Shown one piece after another: positions 17,816 to 24,892 of a stretch of DNA of 64,000 nt (its first letter is position 1; every line of letters begins with the position of its first letter). This stretch comes from CABMKH01 sp040797625 (GTDB lineage Bacteria; Bacillota; Clostridia; Tissierellales; Tissierellaceae). The stretch covers positions 1 through 64,000 of the forward strand of contig JBQHQH010000007.1 of NCBI GenBank assembly GCA_052067355.1, in the 5' to 3' direction. The notes under the pieces are model-generated. The model had not been told where the DNA came from. It made no database searches and worked only from the letters and a program-made list of their open reading frames with translations. A program made the translations under genes and the position numbers.

Positions 17816-17824
17816 GAGTAAAGT

Positions 17825-18565
17825 ATGAGAAATATCAAGCTATTAATCGAATATGAGGGAACTAGATATTCAGGATGGCAGACTCAGGATAATGCTATAA
17901 GTATACAGCAGACAATGGAAGATGCCATTGAGAAGGTAACAGGAGAGAGGACGAGATTAATAGGATCAGGCAGGACAGATGGAAGAGTCCATGCTTTAGG
18001 TCAGGTAGCTAATTTTTTTACAAATGAAAGAGTTATTCCAGGGAGTAATTTTAAATATCCGTTAAATGCAAAGCTTCCTCCTGATATAAAAGTGCTTAAA
18101 TCAGAAGATGTGGATTTAAACTTCCATGCTAGATTTAATGCTACAAAGAAAAAGTATAGGTATTTAATCTATTATGGTGAAATGCCTAGACCTATATATA
18201 GAAATTTTTCTTACCATGTATATGGAGATTTAGATATAGATAAGATGATCATATCATCAAAACAATTTATAGGGACCCATGATTTTAAAAGCTTTATGGG
18301 ACCTAAGTCAGTAGTAGATACTACTGTAAGGACTATATATGATATAGATATAGCTCAAAGAGGAGAACTTATAGAGATAACTGTAAAGGGAAAAAGCTTT
18401 TTAAGGCATATGATAAGGATTATGGTAGGTACATTGGTACATATAGGGCTGGGAAAGATACCAATGGAAGATTTAGGGAAGATAATACATGGAAGAGATA
18501 GGACATTGGCTGGACCTACAGCTCCACCTCAAGGACTATTCTTGGAAAAAGTGTATTATGATTGA
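17825..18565 (+). CDS. truA: tRNA pseudouridine(38-40) synthase TruA
   Basis: 246 residues. The catalytic aspartate is D52 in GSGRTDGRVHALGQVANF. TruA isomerises uridines 38-40 in the anticodon stem of many tRNAs. It lies nine bases after ecfT, in the order ecfA1-ecfA2-ecfT-truA-rplM-rpsI that is common in Firmicutes. Confidence 0.96.
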   Translation: MRNIKLLIEYEGTRYSGWQTQDNAISIQQTMEDAIEKVTGERTRLIGSGRTDGRVHALGQVANFFTNERVIPGSNFKYPLNAKLPPDIKVLKSEDVDLNFHARFNATKKKYRYLIYYGEMPRPIYRNFSYHVYGDLDIDKMIISSKQFIGTHDFKSFMGPKSVVDTTVRTIYDIDIAQRGELIEITVKGKSFLRHMIRIMVGTLVHIGLGKIPMEDLGKIIHGRDRTLAGPTAPPQGLFLEKVYYD

Positions 18566-18573
18566 TAAAGCTC

Positions 18574-18602
18574 TTGACATTGATAAATACATGTATTAGA
18601 AT
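18574..18602 (+). promoter_or_regulatory. Promoter of rplM-rpsI
   Basis: TTGACA at 18574-18579, 17-base spacer, TAGAAT at 18597-18602. It starts nine bases after the truA stop, so rplM-rpsI can be transcribed independently of the ecf-truA genes. Expected start near 18609. Confidence 0.8.
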
Positions 18603-18614
18603 ATATTAGAGTGT

Positions 18615-18680
18615 TTAAAAAAGACCCGGAAACTTTTTTTATACCTCATATAATATATTGTATAATTGTTGGTATAAGGA
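18615..18680 (+). promoter_or_regulatory. Structured leader of rplM (possible L13 leader)
   Basis: The ~80-nt leader contains AAAAAAG paired with CTTTTTT across ACCCGGAAA (about 18616-18640), then ATACC (18641-18645) paired with GGTAT (18671-18675) next to the ribosome binding site. L13 leaders are known r-protein autoregulatory elements in Firmicutes; I can see the position and pairing but not verify the consensus. Confidence 0.45.
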
Positions 18681-18689
18681 GGGAAATCG

Positions 18690-19118
18690 ATGAAAAGTTA
18701 CATGGCAAAGGCCGATGAAGTTCAAAGAAAATGGTATGTTATAGATGCTGAAGGCAAGGTATTAGGTAGATTAGCAACAGAAATAGCTACTGTTTTGAGT
18801 GGAAAGAATAAACCTATATATACGCCTCATGTAGATACAGGCGATTTTGTTATAGTAATCAATGCAGAAAAGATAAAGCTTACTGGTAAGAAGATGGAAC
18901 AAAAAAATCATTACTACCACACTGGATATCCAGGAGGATTAAAAGAAGTTCCATATCATAGATTAATTCAAGAAAAACCAGAAAAGATTATTGAATTAGC
19001 TGTAAAAGGCATGCTTCCAAAGAACAAAATAGGAAGACAAATGATCAAGAAAATGAAGATATATAGTGGAGCAGAGCATAAACACGATGCTCAACAACCT
19101 GAAATATACGAATTTTAA
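18690..19118 (+). CDS. rplM: Ribosomal protein L13
   Basis: 142 residues (MKSYMAKADEVQRKWYVIDA) with the conserved GRLATEIATVLSGKNKP and YHTGYPGGLK segments. L13 is an early 50S assembly protein. The start is seven bases after AAGGAGGG. Forms an operon with rpsI. Confidence 0.97.
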   Translation: MKSYMAKADEVQRKWYVIDAEGKVLGRLATEIATVLSGKNKPIYTPHVDTGDFVIVINAEKIKLTGKKMEQKNHYYHTGYPGGLKEVPYHRLIQEKPEKIIELAVKGMLPKNKIGRQMIKKMKIYSGAEHKHDAQQPEIYEF

Positions 19119-19143
19119 CGTCTAAAAGAAGGGAGGACTGTAA

Positions 19144-19536
19144 GTGGCTATAACACAATATGCAGGAACAGGTAGAAGAAAGACTTCCGTTGCAAGAGTA
19201 AGACTAGTACCAGGTAATGGAAAGTTTACTGTTAATGATAAAGATATTGAAGAATATTTTGATTATGAAACTTTGAGAACAATAGCAAGAGAACCTCTAA
19301 CAATAACTGAGACATTGGATAAATTTGATGTAATAGTAAATGTAAATGGTGGGGGTTTCACTGGCCAAGCTGGTGCTATTAGACACGGAATAGCAAGAGC
19401 ACTACTAGAGTCAGATGAAGAGTTAAGACCTATACTTAAAAAAGCAGGCCATTTAACAAGAGATTCAAGAATGAAAGAGAGAAAGAAATACGGATTCAAA
19501 AAGGCAAGAAAGAGTCCACAATTCTCAAAGAGATAA
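19144..19536 (+). CDS. rpsI: Ribosomal protein S9
   Basis: 130 residues from GTG 19144 behind GGGAGGA. The C-terminal tail KKYGFKKARKSPQFSKR reaches the P-site tRNA. The last 38 bases of the gene recur exactly at 31481-31518. rpsI 3' ends are a known target of integrative elements in streptococci, which is relevant to the island that follows. The gene itself is intact. Confidence 0.97.
   Translation: MAITQYAGTGRRKTSVARVRLVPGNGKFTVNDKDIEEYFDYETLRTIAREPLTITETLDKFDVIVNVNGGGFTGQAGAIRHGIARALLESDEELRPILKKAGHLTRDSRMKERKKYGFKKARKSPQFSKR
19498..19535 (+). repeat. 38-bp direct repeat, left copy (att-like, in rpsI 3' end)
   Basis: Bases 19498-19535, covering codons for KKARKSPQFSKR and two bases of the stop, are repeated without mismatch at 31481-31518. 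The pair brackets ~12 kb of accessory DNA in the layout expected of attL/attR after site-specific integration into the 3' end of a conserved gene. No integrase gene is seen between them, so an att origin is an inference. Confidence 0.7.
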
Positions 19537-19543
19537 TATTTTT

Positions 19544-19577
19544 AAAACGCCAGAGGTTATATACCTTTGGCGTTTTT
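19544..19577 (+). terminator. Terminator after rpsI
   Basis: AAAACGCCA(G)AGGT pairs with ACCT(T)TGGCGTTTT, ending in a T tract (19572-19577), eight bases after the rpsI stop. Strong intrinsic terminator. Confidence 0.92.
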
Positions 19578-19663
19578 TAGAATTTATCTATTGAAACAAA
19601 CACTAATAAAATTGATAACAACAAAGTCATCTTCTCTTCTAGGATCTGAATAATAAGGTAACA

Positions 19664-19692
19664 TTGACACCCCTACAATCTTTTGATAACAT
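19664..19692 (+). promoter_or_regulatory. Promoter of lipoprotein copy 1
   Basis: TTGACA at 19664-19669, 17-base spacer, TAACAT at 19687-19692. The same promoter with identical spacing precedes the two paralogues at 27049-27077 and 30665-30693. Confidence 0.6.
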
Positions 19693-19779
19693 ATCATTAA
19701 ACCAATTGCAAGTGTTTTCTGACAATTATATCTTTTCTCAATAATTGGACAATGTTAGATTTAAAGAAGGGGGATAAAA

Positions 19780-20301
19780 ATGAAGAAAAAATTTTATTTA
19801 TTGCTAATTGTTATGATATCTCTAGTTTTGGTTGCTTGTGGAGATAAAGACATAAGTGAAGTGCCATCCAATCAAAACCCAAAGACAGATGAAGAAAATG
19901 TAAATAAAGTAGCAGATGAAGATGTGGACGCAATGAAGACGTTCAATGTGGTTGCAGGTTCTCCAAAGATGGTTAAAATACTTGAACTCCTTGGCTATGA
20001 AAATGTAGTAGGCATTCCTTCTGATATAGAAGATACAATCTATAAGGATGCAGTTGAATTTGGGCCTATGGACAATCCTGACTATGATATAGTAAAACAG
20101 GTAAAACCCAAAGTATTTTTAACTGAAGCAAGCATTGACTATGAAAGTTATCCAAATGAAAATAATCTACATCTAAGAGTATGGTACTTTCCTCTTGATA
20201 CTTTAGAGGGTACAAAAGATGCAATAAAAACTATTGGAGATTACCTTGGTCTTAGTCAAAGAGCTGAAGAAGTCGTGGAAAATTTAGAGGAAAATATTTA
20301 A
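19780..20301 (+). CDS. Lipoprotein, short substrate-binding-protein-like (copy 1)
   Basis: 173 residues. A lipoprotein signal (LLIVMISLVLVACG, Cys at about residue 20) anchors it to the outer face of the membrane. After an acidic linker the domain FNVVAGSPKMVKILELLGYENVVGIPSD and later PKVFLTEASI with a helix resembling TIGDYLGLSQRAEEVV look like one lobe of a TroA/FecB-type ABC binding protein. That family is usually ~300 residues, so the second lobe is missing. No permease or ATPase is nearby. The paralogue at 30781 has the same length, so this short form seems stable. Ligand unknown. Confidence 0.75.
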   Translation: MKKKFYLLLIVMISLVLVACGDKDISEVPSNQNPKTDEENVNKVADEDVDAMKTFNVVAGSPKMVKILELLGYENVVGIPSDIEDTIYKDAVEFGPMDNPDYDIVKQVKPKVFLTEASIDYESYPNENNLHLRVWYFPLDTLEGTKDAIKTIGDYLGLSQRAEEVVENLEENI

Positions 20302-20323
20302 AAGACTTTATTAAATAGTCCTT

Positions 20324-20371
20324 AAAAGAATACCATATAGGTTGGGTTTTGAGCCTATATGGTATTCTTTT
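20324..20371 (+). terminator. Terminator of lipoprotein copy 1
   Basis: An 18-bp perfect stem: AAAAGAATACCATATAGG (20324-20341) pairs with CCTATATGGTATTCTTTT (20354-20371). The ends are A-rich and T-rich, so it may work in both directions. Repeated at 31325-31372. Confidence 0.9.
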
Positions 20372-20430
20372 GAATAGGTTAGTGTAAACTATGATGTGTC
20401 TAAACATAGGCTATAGAAGCAGAGGGAAAG

Positions 20431-20571
20431 GGGTCAGGAGTTGTGTCCCACCCCCCAAAGAGATAGAAAAAATCAAGGCATCAAGGGTATATTCCCTTGG
20501 TGCCTTTTTAATTTTTGCATTGTTTGACACTATATGGGGATGGGGTATTATTATAAATAGGGGTATGTCTT
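20431..20571 (+). repeat. 141-bp terminator-promoter repeat, copy A
   Basis: Nearly identical to 22507-22648. It begins with a REP-like GGGTCAGGAGTTGTGTCCC stretch, then a hairpin (AAGGCATCAAGGG, 20475-20487, with CCCTTGGTGCCTT, 20494-20506, followed by TTTT), then TTGACA (20524-20529), a 16-base spacer and TATTAT (20546-20551). The unit thus carries a terminator followed by an outward promoter. A short open frame across it is not considered a gene. The remaining gap to 20862 holds only the R1 repeat. Confidence 0.8.
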
Positions 20572-20699
20572 GGGACGGTCTGATCCAAAGAACATGCAAA
20601 TAGATTAATATACTATTATAGGGATATCATATCAGACAGGAGTTATGTCCCTGTTATATTTAATATAGTTTTATTTGGTAAAATCATAGAATTATAAAT

Positions 20700-20735
20700 A
20701 AGTTCATAAGTTGGTACCAGGTACCAATGTTTATA
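20700..20735 (+). repeat. R repeat, copy 1
   Basis: AAGTTCATAAG followed by the perfect 17-bp palindrome TTGGTACCAGGTACCAA and TGTTTATA. First of five R copies in the island. It stands 126 bases before the exported-protein gene at 20862. Confidence 0.85.
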
Positions 20736-20861
20736 AAATGGGGTTGCCAATCCATTGTTGAACTATGTCGATAAATAATCATTGATATTTTTTCTACATA
20801 TGATATCCTTGAAGTGACAATATAAATTTACAAATATAAACTTACAAGGGGGATAAGAAAA

Positions 20862-21563
20862 ATGAAAAGAGGATTAAATGTTATTTCTTTAATTTTGGTA
20901 TTATCAATCTTAATACCAAGTTTAGTTTTTGCTGATACTACGCCAGAGCCAAAGAAAGGAACTATACCTGCTATACCTATTGAGGAACTAGCAACGTTAC
21001 CAATAGAAAAGACATACTCTTATGAGGAAATGTTAGAAATAATGAAACAAAATAATGAAGATTTAAGAAATATAGAAGAATTCAAAAATAGCCATAAAGA
21101 GAACTTAAAGCAAATTAACATGGGGACTAAAAGATCAGAAAATATGGGAACTAGAAGTTCAGGAACTGTAAGATATCAAGTATTCAGATTTGATACAGAA
21201 TCTTATGTGCATAACGTATTTGCATATCACATACAGCCACAAATACAAGTTGGTCTATTATATTATGCCGGTCCTCAACCTGATAGTATAGTATCATTAA
21301 GAAATCCTAATATCTATACTAGTGGAAGAGCTTCTAGTATAGATAACGGTAGGTTTGTATATGAGTTAATTTCTGGCAATGAATTTTCTATATGGGTAAC
21401 TGGAAAGCTTTATGATGGAGGAACAACAAGTGTAAAGGGAAGTATTAAAATAGGATTAGGTGAGTATGCTCAAGCAACACTGGAAGCTGAAAATAAAGGT
21501 AAGACTTGGATAAGAGATTTAGATATAGAGCATACTTTCTATTCATCTGGATTAAATAAATAA
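20862..21563 (+). CDS. Secreted protein of unknown function
   Basis: 233 residues. A clear signal peptide (VISLILVLSILIPSLVFADT, cleavage after about residue 25) is followed by a proline/acidic linker, a helical stretch (about 45-90) and a C-terminal part rich in beta-strand patterns with repeated Gly, Tyr and Ser (about 105-230). I do not recognise a family. RBS AAGGGGG precedes the ATG. It is followed by a 59-residue membrane protein in the same transcript and then a strong terminator. Confidence 0.75.
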   Translation: MKRGLNVISLILVLSILIPSLVFADTTPEPKKGTIPAIPIEELATLPIEKTYSYEEMLEIMKQNNEDLRNIEEFKNSHKENLKQINMGTKRSENMGTRSSGTVRYQVFRFDTESYVHNVFAYHIQPQIQVGLLYYAGPQPDSIVSLRNPNIYTSGRASSIDNGRFVYELISGNEFSIWVTGKLYDGGTTSVKGSIKIGLGEYAQATLEAENKGKTWIRDLDIEHTFYSSGLNK

Positions 21564-21583
21564 AATAATAAAAGGATATAATT

Positions 21584-21763
21584 ATGGAAAAGAACACTAA
21601 ATATAAAAAAATACTTATAGCAATATTAATAATCTTTTCTCCTATGATTAGTGAAAGTATTGTATACAACACCAGATTAATATCATTTGATGTACTCTAT
21701 TTATTTATAGCCATGGTTATTTCATCATTAATTGGACTCTTATTAATATACAAAGACATATAA
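21584..21763 (+). CDS. Small two-helix membrane protein
   Basis: 59 residues (MEKNTKYKKILIAILIIFSP...). Two hydrophobic segments, about residues 9-23 and 38-55, suggest a hairpin in the membrane. It starts 20 bases after the secreted-protein gene behind AAAGGATAT and ends just before a terminator, so the two probably form an operon. Unknown function; it could be an accessory factor for the upstream product. Confidence 0.6.
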   Translation: MEKNTKYKKILIAILIIFSPMISESIVYNTRLISFDVLYLFIAMVISSLIGLLLIYKDI

Positions 21764-21771
21764 AATAATCT

Positions 21772-21817
21772 AAAAAAAGGCAAGATAGTATTTTTTAAAA
21801 ACTATCTTGCCTTTTTA
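21772..21817 (+). terminator. Terminator of the 20862-21763 operon
   Basis: A perfect stem (AAAGGCAAGATAGT paired with ACTATCTTGCCTTT) around an A/T loop, flanked by A and T tracts so that it can act on both strands; the IS remnant on the opposite strand ends beside it. Confidence 0.92.
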
Positions 21818-21825
21818 AAAATTAA

Positions 21826-22190
21826 TCATTCTAAGGTTTTTGATAGAATTCTAATGGTGAAATATATCCCAAGGAACTATGAATTCTAACCTTATTGTAA
21901 GATTTCATATACTCAGATACTGCTTCATAGGCTTCAGCATAGGTTTTAAATTCATACCTTGATAAACATTTATCTTCTAGTAATCTATGGAAAGATTCTA
22001 TATGAGTGTTTTTATTTGGGGTTTTAAATGGTATTCTTTCATGCTCCAGTTTTAACTCTTTACAAGAATCTTCAAACTTATGACTAATAAATTGTGGTCA
22101 ATTATCTACCCTTATTACTAAATCAGTATCTTTATCATAGAGATCACGCTTCATTAATGATTTTTTTAGGATTATAGTTATATCTTTGTA
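21826..22190 (-). pseudogene. IS3-family transposase (OrfB) C-terminal remnant
   Basis: Read on the minus strand it gives the rve integrase core end: LVIRVDN-stop-PQFISHKFED, HERIPFKTPNKNTHIESFHRLLED and YNKVRIHSSLGYISPLEFYQ. The catalytic glutamate in HIESFHRLLED is present. A TGA at 22098-22100 replaces the glycine codon of the DNGPQF motif, and the N-terminal half is missing. It is a dead fragment in a zone of insertion-sequence debris. Confidence 0.85.
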
Positions 22191-22270
22191 ACTGGCAAGT
22201 GTTTTTGGAAAAATTTTGGCAAATATTTTTCCCTAACTTTCTTTAGACATACTTGCCACTTTTTCTGCCA

Positions 22271-22415
22271 TTAAAATAAAGATTCTCTATGCTCTAGTCT
22301 ATAACTTTTGCCAGTCATATTAAACAGTTCACATCTATGTGTAATCCTATCTAGTACTGCTGTTGTTAAAGCAGGATCTCCTAATAGCTCTGTCCAATCC
22401 TCGGGATATTGGTTC
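22271..22415 (-). pseudogene. IS21-family istB C-terminal remnant
   Basis: The minus strand encodes about 47 residues (NQYPEDWTELLGDPALTTAV, then LDRITHRCELFNMTGKSYRL) and a stop at 22271-22273. This is the end of the IstB helper ATPase of IS21 elements. The rest of istB and all of istA are absent; adjacent bases 22190-22270 may be the matching terminal region. Bases 22416-22506 contain no recognisable gene. Confidence 0.8.
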
Positions 22416-22506
22416 TTTAGGTCTGGGAAGGAGAGATTTTAAAGCTGTAGCAGGTGGTCAAATTATATTTTATGGAGTTAGATAGTAATGTTGTTTATGA
22501 GAAACA

Positions 22507-22648
22507 GGGTCAGGAAGTTGTGTCCCACCCCCCAAAGAGATAGAAAAAATCAAGGCATCAAGGGTATATTCCCTTGGTGCCTTTTTAATTTTTGCATTGT
22601 TTGACACTATATGGGGATGGGGTATTATTATAAATAGGGGTATGTCTT
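22507..22648 (+). repeat. 141-bp terminator-promoter repeat, copy B
   Basis: Copy of 20431-20571 with a one-base insertion in the first part. Its hairpin is at 22552-22587. It lies directly upstream of the sigma factor gene, separating it from the IS debris. Confidence 0.8.
22601..22628 (+). promoter_or_regulatory. Promoter carried by repeat B, before the sigma factor
   Basis: TTGACA at 22601-22606, 16-base spacer, TATTAT at 22623-22628, about 50 bases before the sigma factor start. Because it is inside the mobile repeat, the gene's present promoter was probably imported. Confidence 0.6.
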
Positions 22649-22680
22649 AAGAAGAAATTCAGCTCTAGGGGGGGAATTAT

Positions 22681-23193
22681 ATGAAACTTTCTGGTAGTTA
22701 CTCTAGGGATCATTCCATCTATAGGGATATAGCTATTAGATATTATAAGGAAATATTTAATTATTGTTATGTAAAGTTAATGTACAATAGAGAAGATGCT
22801 GAAGAGTGTACACAAGAAGCTTTTATGATACTTCTTTTAAAGTGGAAAACTATATCTAGTACAGAGAATATTCGTGCATGGTTATATCGTACTTCTGATA
22901 ATGTAATGAGGAATTTTAGGAAAAAATCATATAGATATAAAAAAGAATTAAGTATCTTTGATAATCTTCAAGAAAATCAGAAGTTAATACATGAAGATGA
23001 TTATGGTTCATTTGAACTATTATCTATATTATCTATGGAAGAACAACAATTATTAAAAGAATATTATTTGGACAAGGCAACGGCAAAGGAATTATCCAAT
23101 AAATATAAGGTTTCGGAGAATGTAATTTATGTAAAAATATATAGAATTAAGGTAAGATTGAGGAAAATTCTTGAAAGTGAAAATAACGTGTAA
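22681..23193 (+). CDS. ECF-type RNA polymerase sigma factor
   Basis: 170 residues. Region 2 (about 15-80: YYKEIFNYCYVKLMYNREDA, CTQEAFMILLLKWKT, IRAWLYRTSDNVMRNFRKK) recognises the -10 box; region 4 (about 110-165: LLKEYYLDKATAKELSNKYK) is the helix-turn-helix for the -35 box. Regions 1 and 3 are absent, as in ECF sigma factors. AGGGGGGGA is its ribosome binding site. The next gene is a membrane protein of anti-sigma layout. Confidence 0.9.
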   Translation: MKLSGSYSRDHSIYRDIAIRYYKEIFNYCYVKLMYNREDAEECTQEAFMILLLKWKTISSTENIRAWLYRTSDNVMRNFRKKSYRYKKELSIFDNLQENQKLIHEDDYGSFELLSILSMEEQQLLKEYYLDKATAKELSNKYKVSENVIYVKIYRIKVRLRKILESENNV

Positions 23194-23217
23194 GGTTTTA
23201 ATGTTCTCATAACATTA
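23189..23217 (+). promoter_or_regulatory. Bipartite motif shared with 24124-24152 (candidate ECF promoter)
   Basis: TGTAAGGTTTT (23189-23199), 12 bases, ACATTA (23212-23217), overlapping the sigma stop codon and preceding the anti-sigma gene. The same two boxes with the same spacing stand before the secreted-protein gene at 24215. They are candidates for the target of the sigma factor encoded here. Confidence 0.45.
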
Positions 23218-23235
23218 TATATATGAGGTGATAAA

Positions 23236-24051
23236 ATGAGCAATGATAATATTATAGAAGAATTATTAAATGATAATTCTATAGAATATTCAAGAGAGGA
23301 CTTACATCTTATACTTGAGGAAGAATTACAAAAACCGTATTCTCATAGAGATTATGACTTAATAGAGGAGCTTACTTATAGTTTGATAACTATGGAAGAA
23401 AAAAATATAGATATTGATGTAGATTCTAAAATAGATAGTATTATAAATGAATATGAAAAGAGAAAAAGACATCGTCATAAAATTTTACGTATACCTACTG
23501 CGGCCTGCATAATACTTGCAATAATTTTTTCAATGAATATAGTATCCATATCAGTGTTTAATATAGATTTATTTAGTGAAATAGTAGAATTTGGAGAAGA
23601 ACTTATAAAATTTGATTTTAATAAACAAGAAGATGAATTTATAGAATTAGAGATATCTGATAAAGATCCATATGGACTTAAAAAAGAAATTGATGGATTG
23701 GGAATAGCATCAATGCTACCAACTTATATTCCAGAAGGATTTAAATTGGCAAATTTAGAAACAGAGAAGATAGAAGAAAGCAGTTATACTTATTTGTTAT
23801 TAAACTATAAGAGAAAAAAAGATATTTTAAATATTGATATTATAGAATTTGATGAACAGATTTCAAGTAATTTGGGGATACCAAATGAAAACGGCAATGT
23901 TCAGAAATTAAATATAAATGGAAGAGATATATTTATAGTATCAGAAGGTAACTGGTATAGAAGTATGTTTTCTGATGGGCTGATAGTATATAATGTCTCA
24001 ACTACCTTAGACTATGAAATACTTATAAAAATTATAGGGTCATTTAAATAA
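23236..24051 (+). CDS. Membrane anti-sigma-factor-like protein, DUF4367-like C-terminus
   Basis: 271 residues. An acidic cytosolic N-terminal part (1-75) is followed by a basic stretch (KRKRHRHK) and one membrane helix (about 85-105, TAACIILAIIFSMNIVSISV). The outer part ends in a domain (about 155-271, GIASMLPTYIPEGFKLANLE...) resembling DUF4367, common in proteins encoded beside clostridial sigma factors. It lies 42 bases after the sigma gene. Anti-sigma function is inferred from topology and context; the cytosolic part would bind the sigma factor. Confidence 0.75.
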   Translation: MSNDNIIEELLNDNSIEYSREDLHLILEEELQKPYSHRDYDLIEELTYSLITMEEKNIDIDVDSKIDSIINEYEKRKRHRHKILRIPTAACIILAIIFSMNIVSISVFNIDLFSEIVEFGEELIKFDFNKQEDEFIELEISDKDPYGLKKEIDGLGIASMLPTYIPEGFKLANLETEKIEESSYTYLLLNYKRKKDILNIDIIEFDEQISSNLGIPNENGNVQKLNINGRDIFIVSEGNWYRSMFSDGLIVYNVSTTLDYEILIKIIGSFK

Positions 24052-24055
24052 TCTA

Positions 24056-24106
24056 AAAGAATTCCTTGAAACAGCTGTATAAATTTAAGGAATTCTTTCT
24101 TTTTTG
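24056..24106 (+). terminator. Terminator after the anti-sigma gene
   Basis: AAAGAATTCCTT (24057-24068) pairs with AAGGAATTCTTT around a ~19-base loop, followed by CTTTTTT. Ends the sigma/anti-sigma transcript. Confidence 0.85.
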
Positions 24107-24123
24107 ATAAAAATAAAAATGTT

Positions 24124-24152
24124 TGTAAGGTTTTTGGTGTTTGGTGACATTA
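24124..24152 (+). promoter_or_regulatory. Bipartite motif, second copy (candidate ECF promoter)
   Basis: TGTAAGGTTTT (24124-24134), 12 bases, ACATTA (24147-24152), ~60 bases upstream of the secreted-protein start. Same boxes and spacing as 23189-23217. Confidence 0.45.
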
Positions 24153-24214
24153 CATTAATGAAGGGATAAATAATAGGACTTGAAAATTAATGTTAAACGA
24201 AAGGGGACGATGAT

Positions 24215-24721
24215 TTGAAAAAGATGAGTATGTATATAATGATAGCATTCATAATTTTATCAACTAGTTTTTCAGCATTCGCAGGGGAAGTTAATGCAAA
24301 AAACCTATCAAAGCCTACGGGAATTCCCTCCAAAAGTGAATATCATGCTGAAGGGTTACACAATGAAGAAATAATGAGAGCTAAGGGAAGTATCATTGAC
24401 TCAACAAATTTAGAGTTGTATTTATCAGGGAATAGAAATTTGGTGATAGAAGCCTGGACAAGTTGTATAGAAAAAGCAAGTCTTGTTGGATTTAAAGAAA
24501 TATCCCTTCAAAGGTGGGATGGAGATAGATGGGTCAATGTATTGACACCATGGGATGATTTAGAGAAAAACATTCAGAAACATGATCTATTTTACAAAAC
24601 AAAAGTTGAAGGAGGATATTATTACAAGGCCTCACTCTATCATTATGCACAACAGGGGACAGGAGCATTTGCCAATAAGCAGGAGAATTTTAATGAAACT
24701 AAATATATATGGGTTGGTTAA
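24215..24721 (+). CDS. Secreted protein of unknown function, possible sigma target
   Basis: 168 residues from TTG 24215 behind AAAGGGGA. The signal peptide (MYIMIAFIILSTSFSAFAG) ends near residue 24. The mature part is small and mixed, with QRWDGDRWVNVLTPW in the middle and aromatic residues near the end (GGYYYKASLYHYA). I do not recognise a family. It is transcribed alone after a terminator, and the motif at 24124-24152 suggests control by the neighbouring sigma factor. Confidence 0.7.
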   Translation: MKKMSMYIMIAFIILSTSFSAFAGEVNAKNLSKPTGIPSKSEYHAEGLHNEEIMRAKGSIIDSTNLELYLSGNRNLVIEAWTSCIEKASLVGFKEISLQRWDGDRWVNVLTPWDDLEKNIQKHDLFYKTKVEGGYYYKASLYHYAQQGTGAFANKQENFNETKYIWVG

Positions 24722-24892
24722 TGGCTATTTTATAAATAGATGAGGTTTATGATGGATATATTTATAAAGAAATAAATTATTGATTTTAAATAACAAAGGG
24801 GTGATTCCAATGGTGATGTAATTGTGTCGGGGATACTCTGGTTAAGTTCATTTAAGTTTGTAGAGTGGCTTATTTGTTAAGGAGGATTTTAT

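Larger units (their letters stand above)
19655..20447 (+). repeat. ~793-bp lipoprotein module, copy 1
   Basis: From the promoter through the gene and terminator to GTTGTGTC, this block is nearly identical to 30655-31448 and in the same orientation. The two copies sit just inside the 38-bp repeats at the two ends of the island. A third, truncated copy of its first ~200 bases lies at about 27036-27256. Confidence 0.9.

Noticed and set aside
20391..20603. 70-codon open frame across the terminator-promoter repeat
   Set aside because: It lies wholly in repeated non-coding DNA (hairpin and promoter), has no ribosome binding site and the product has no protein-like pattern.
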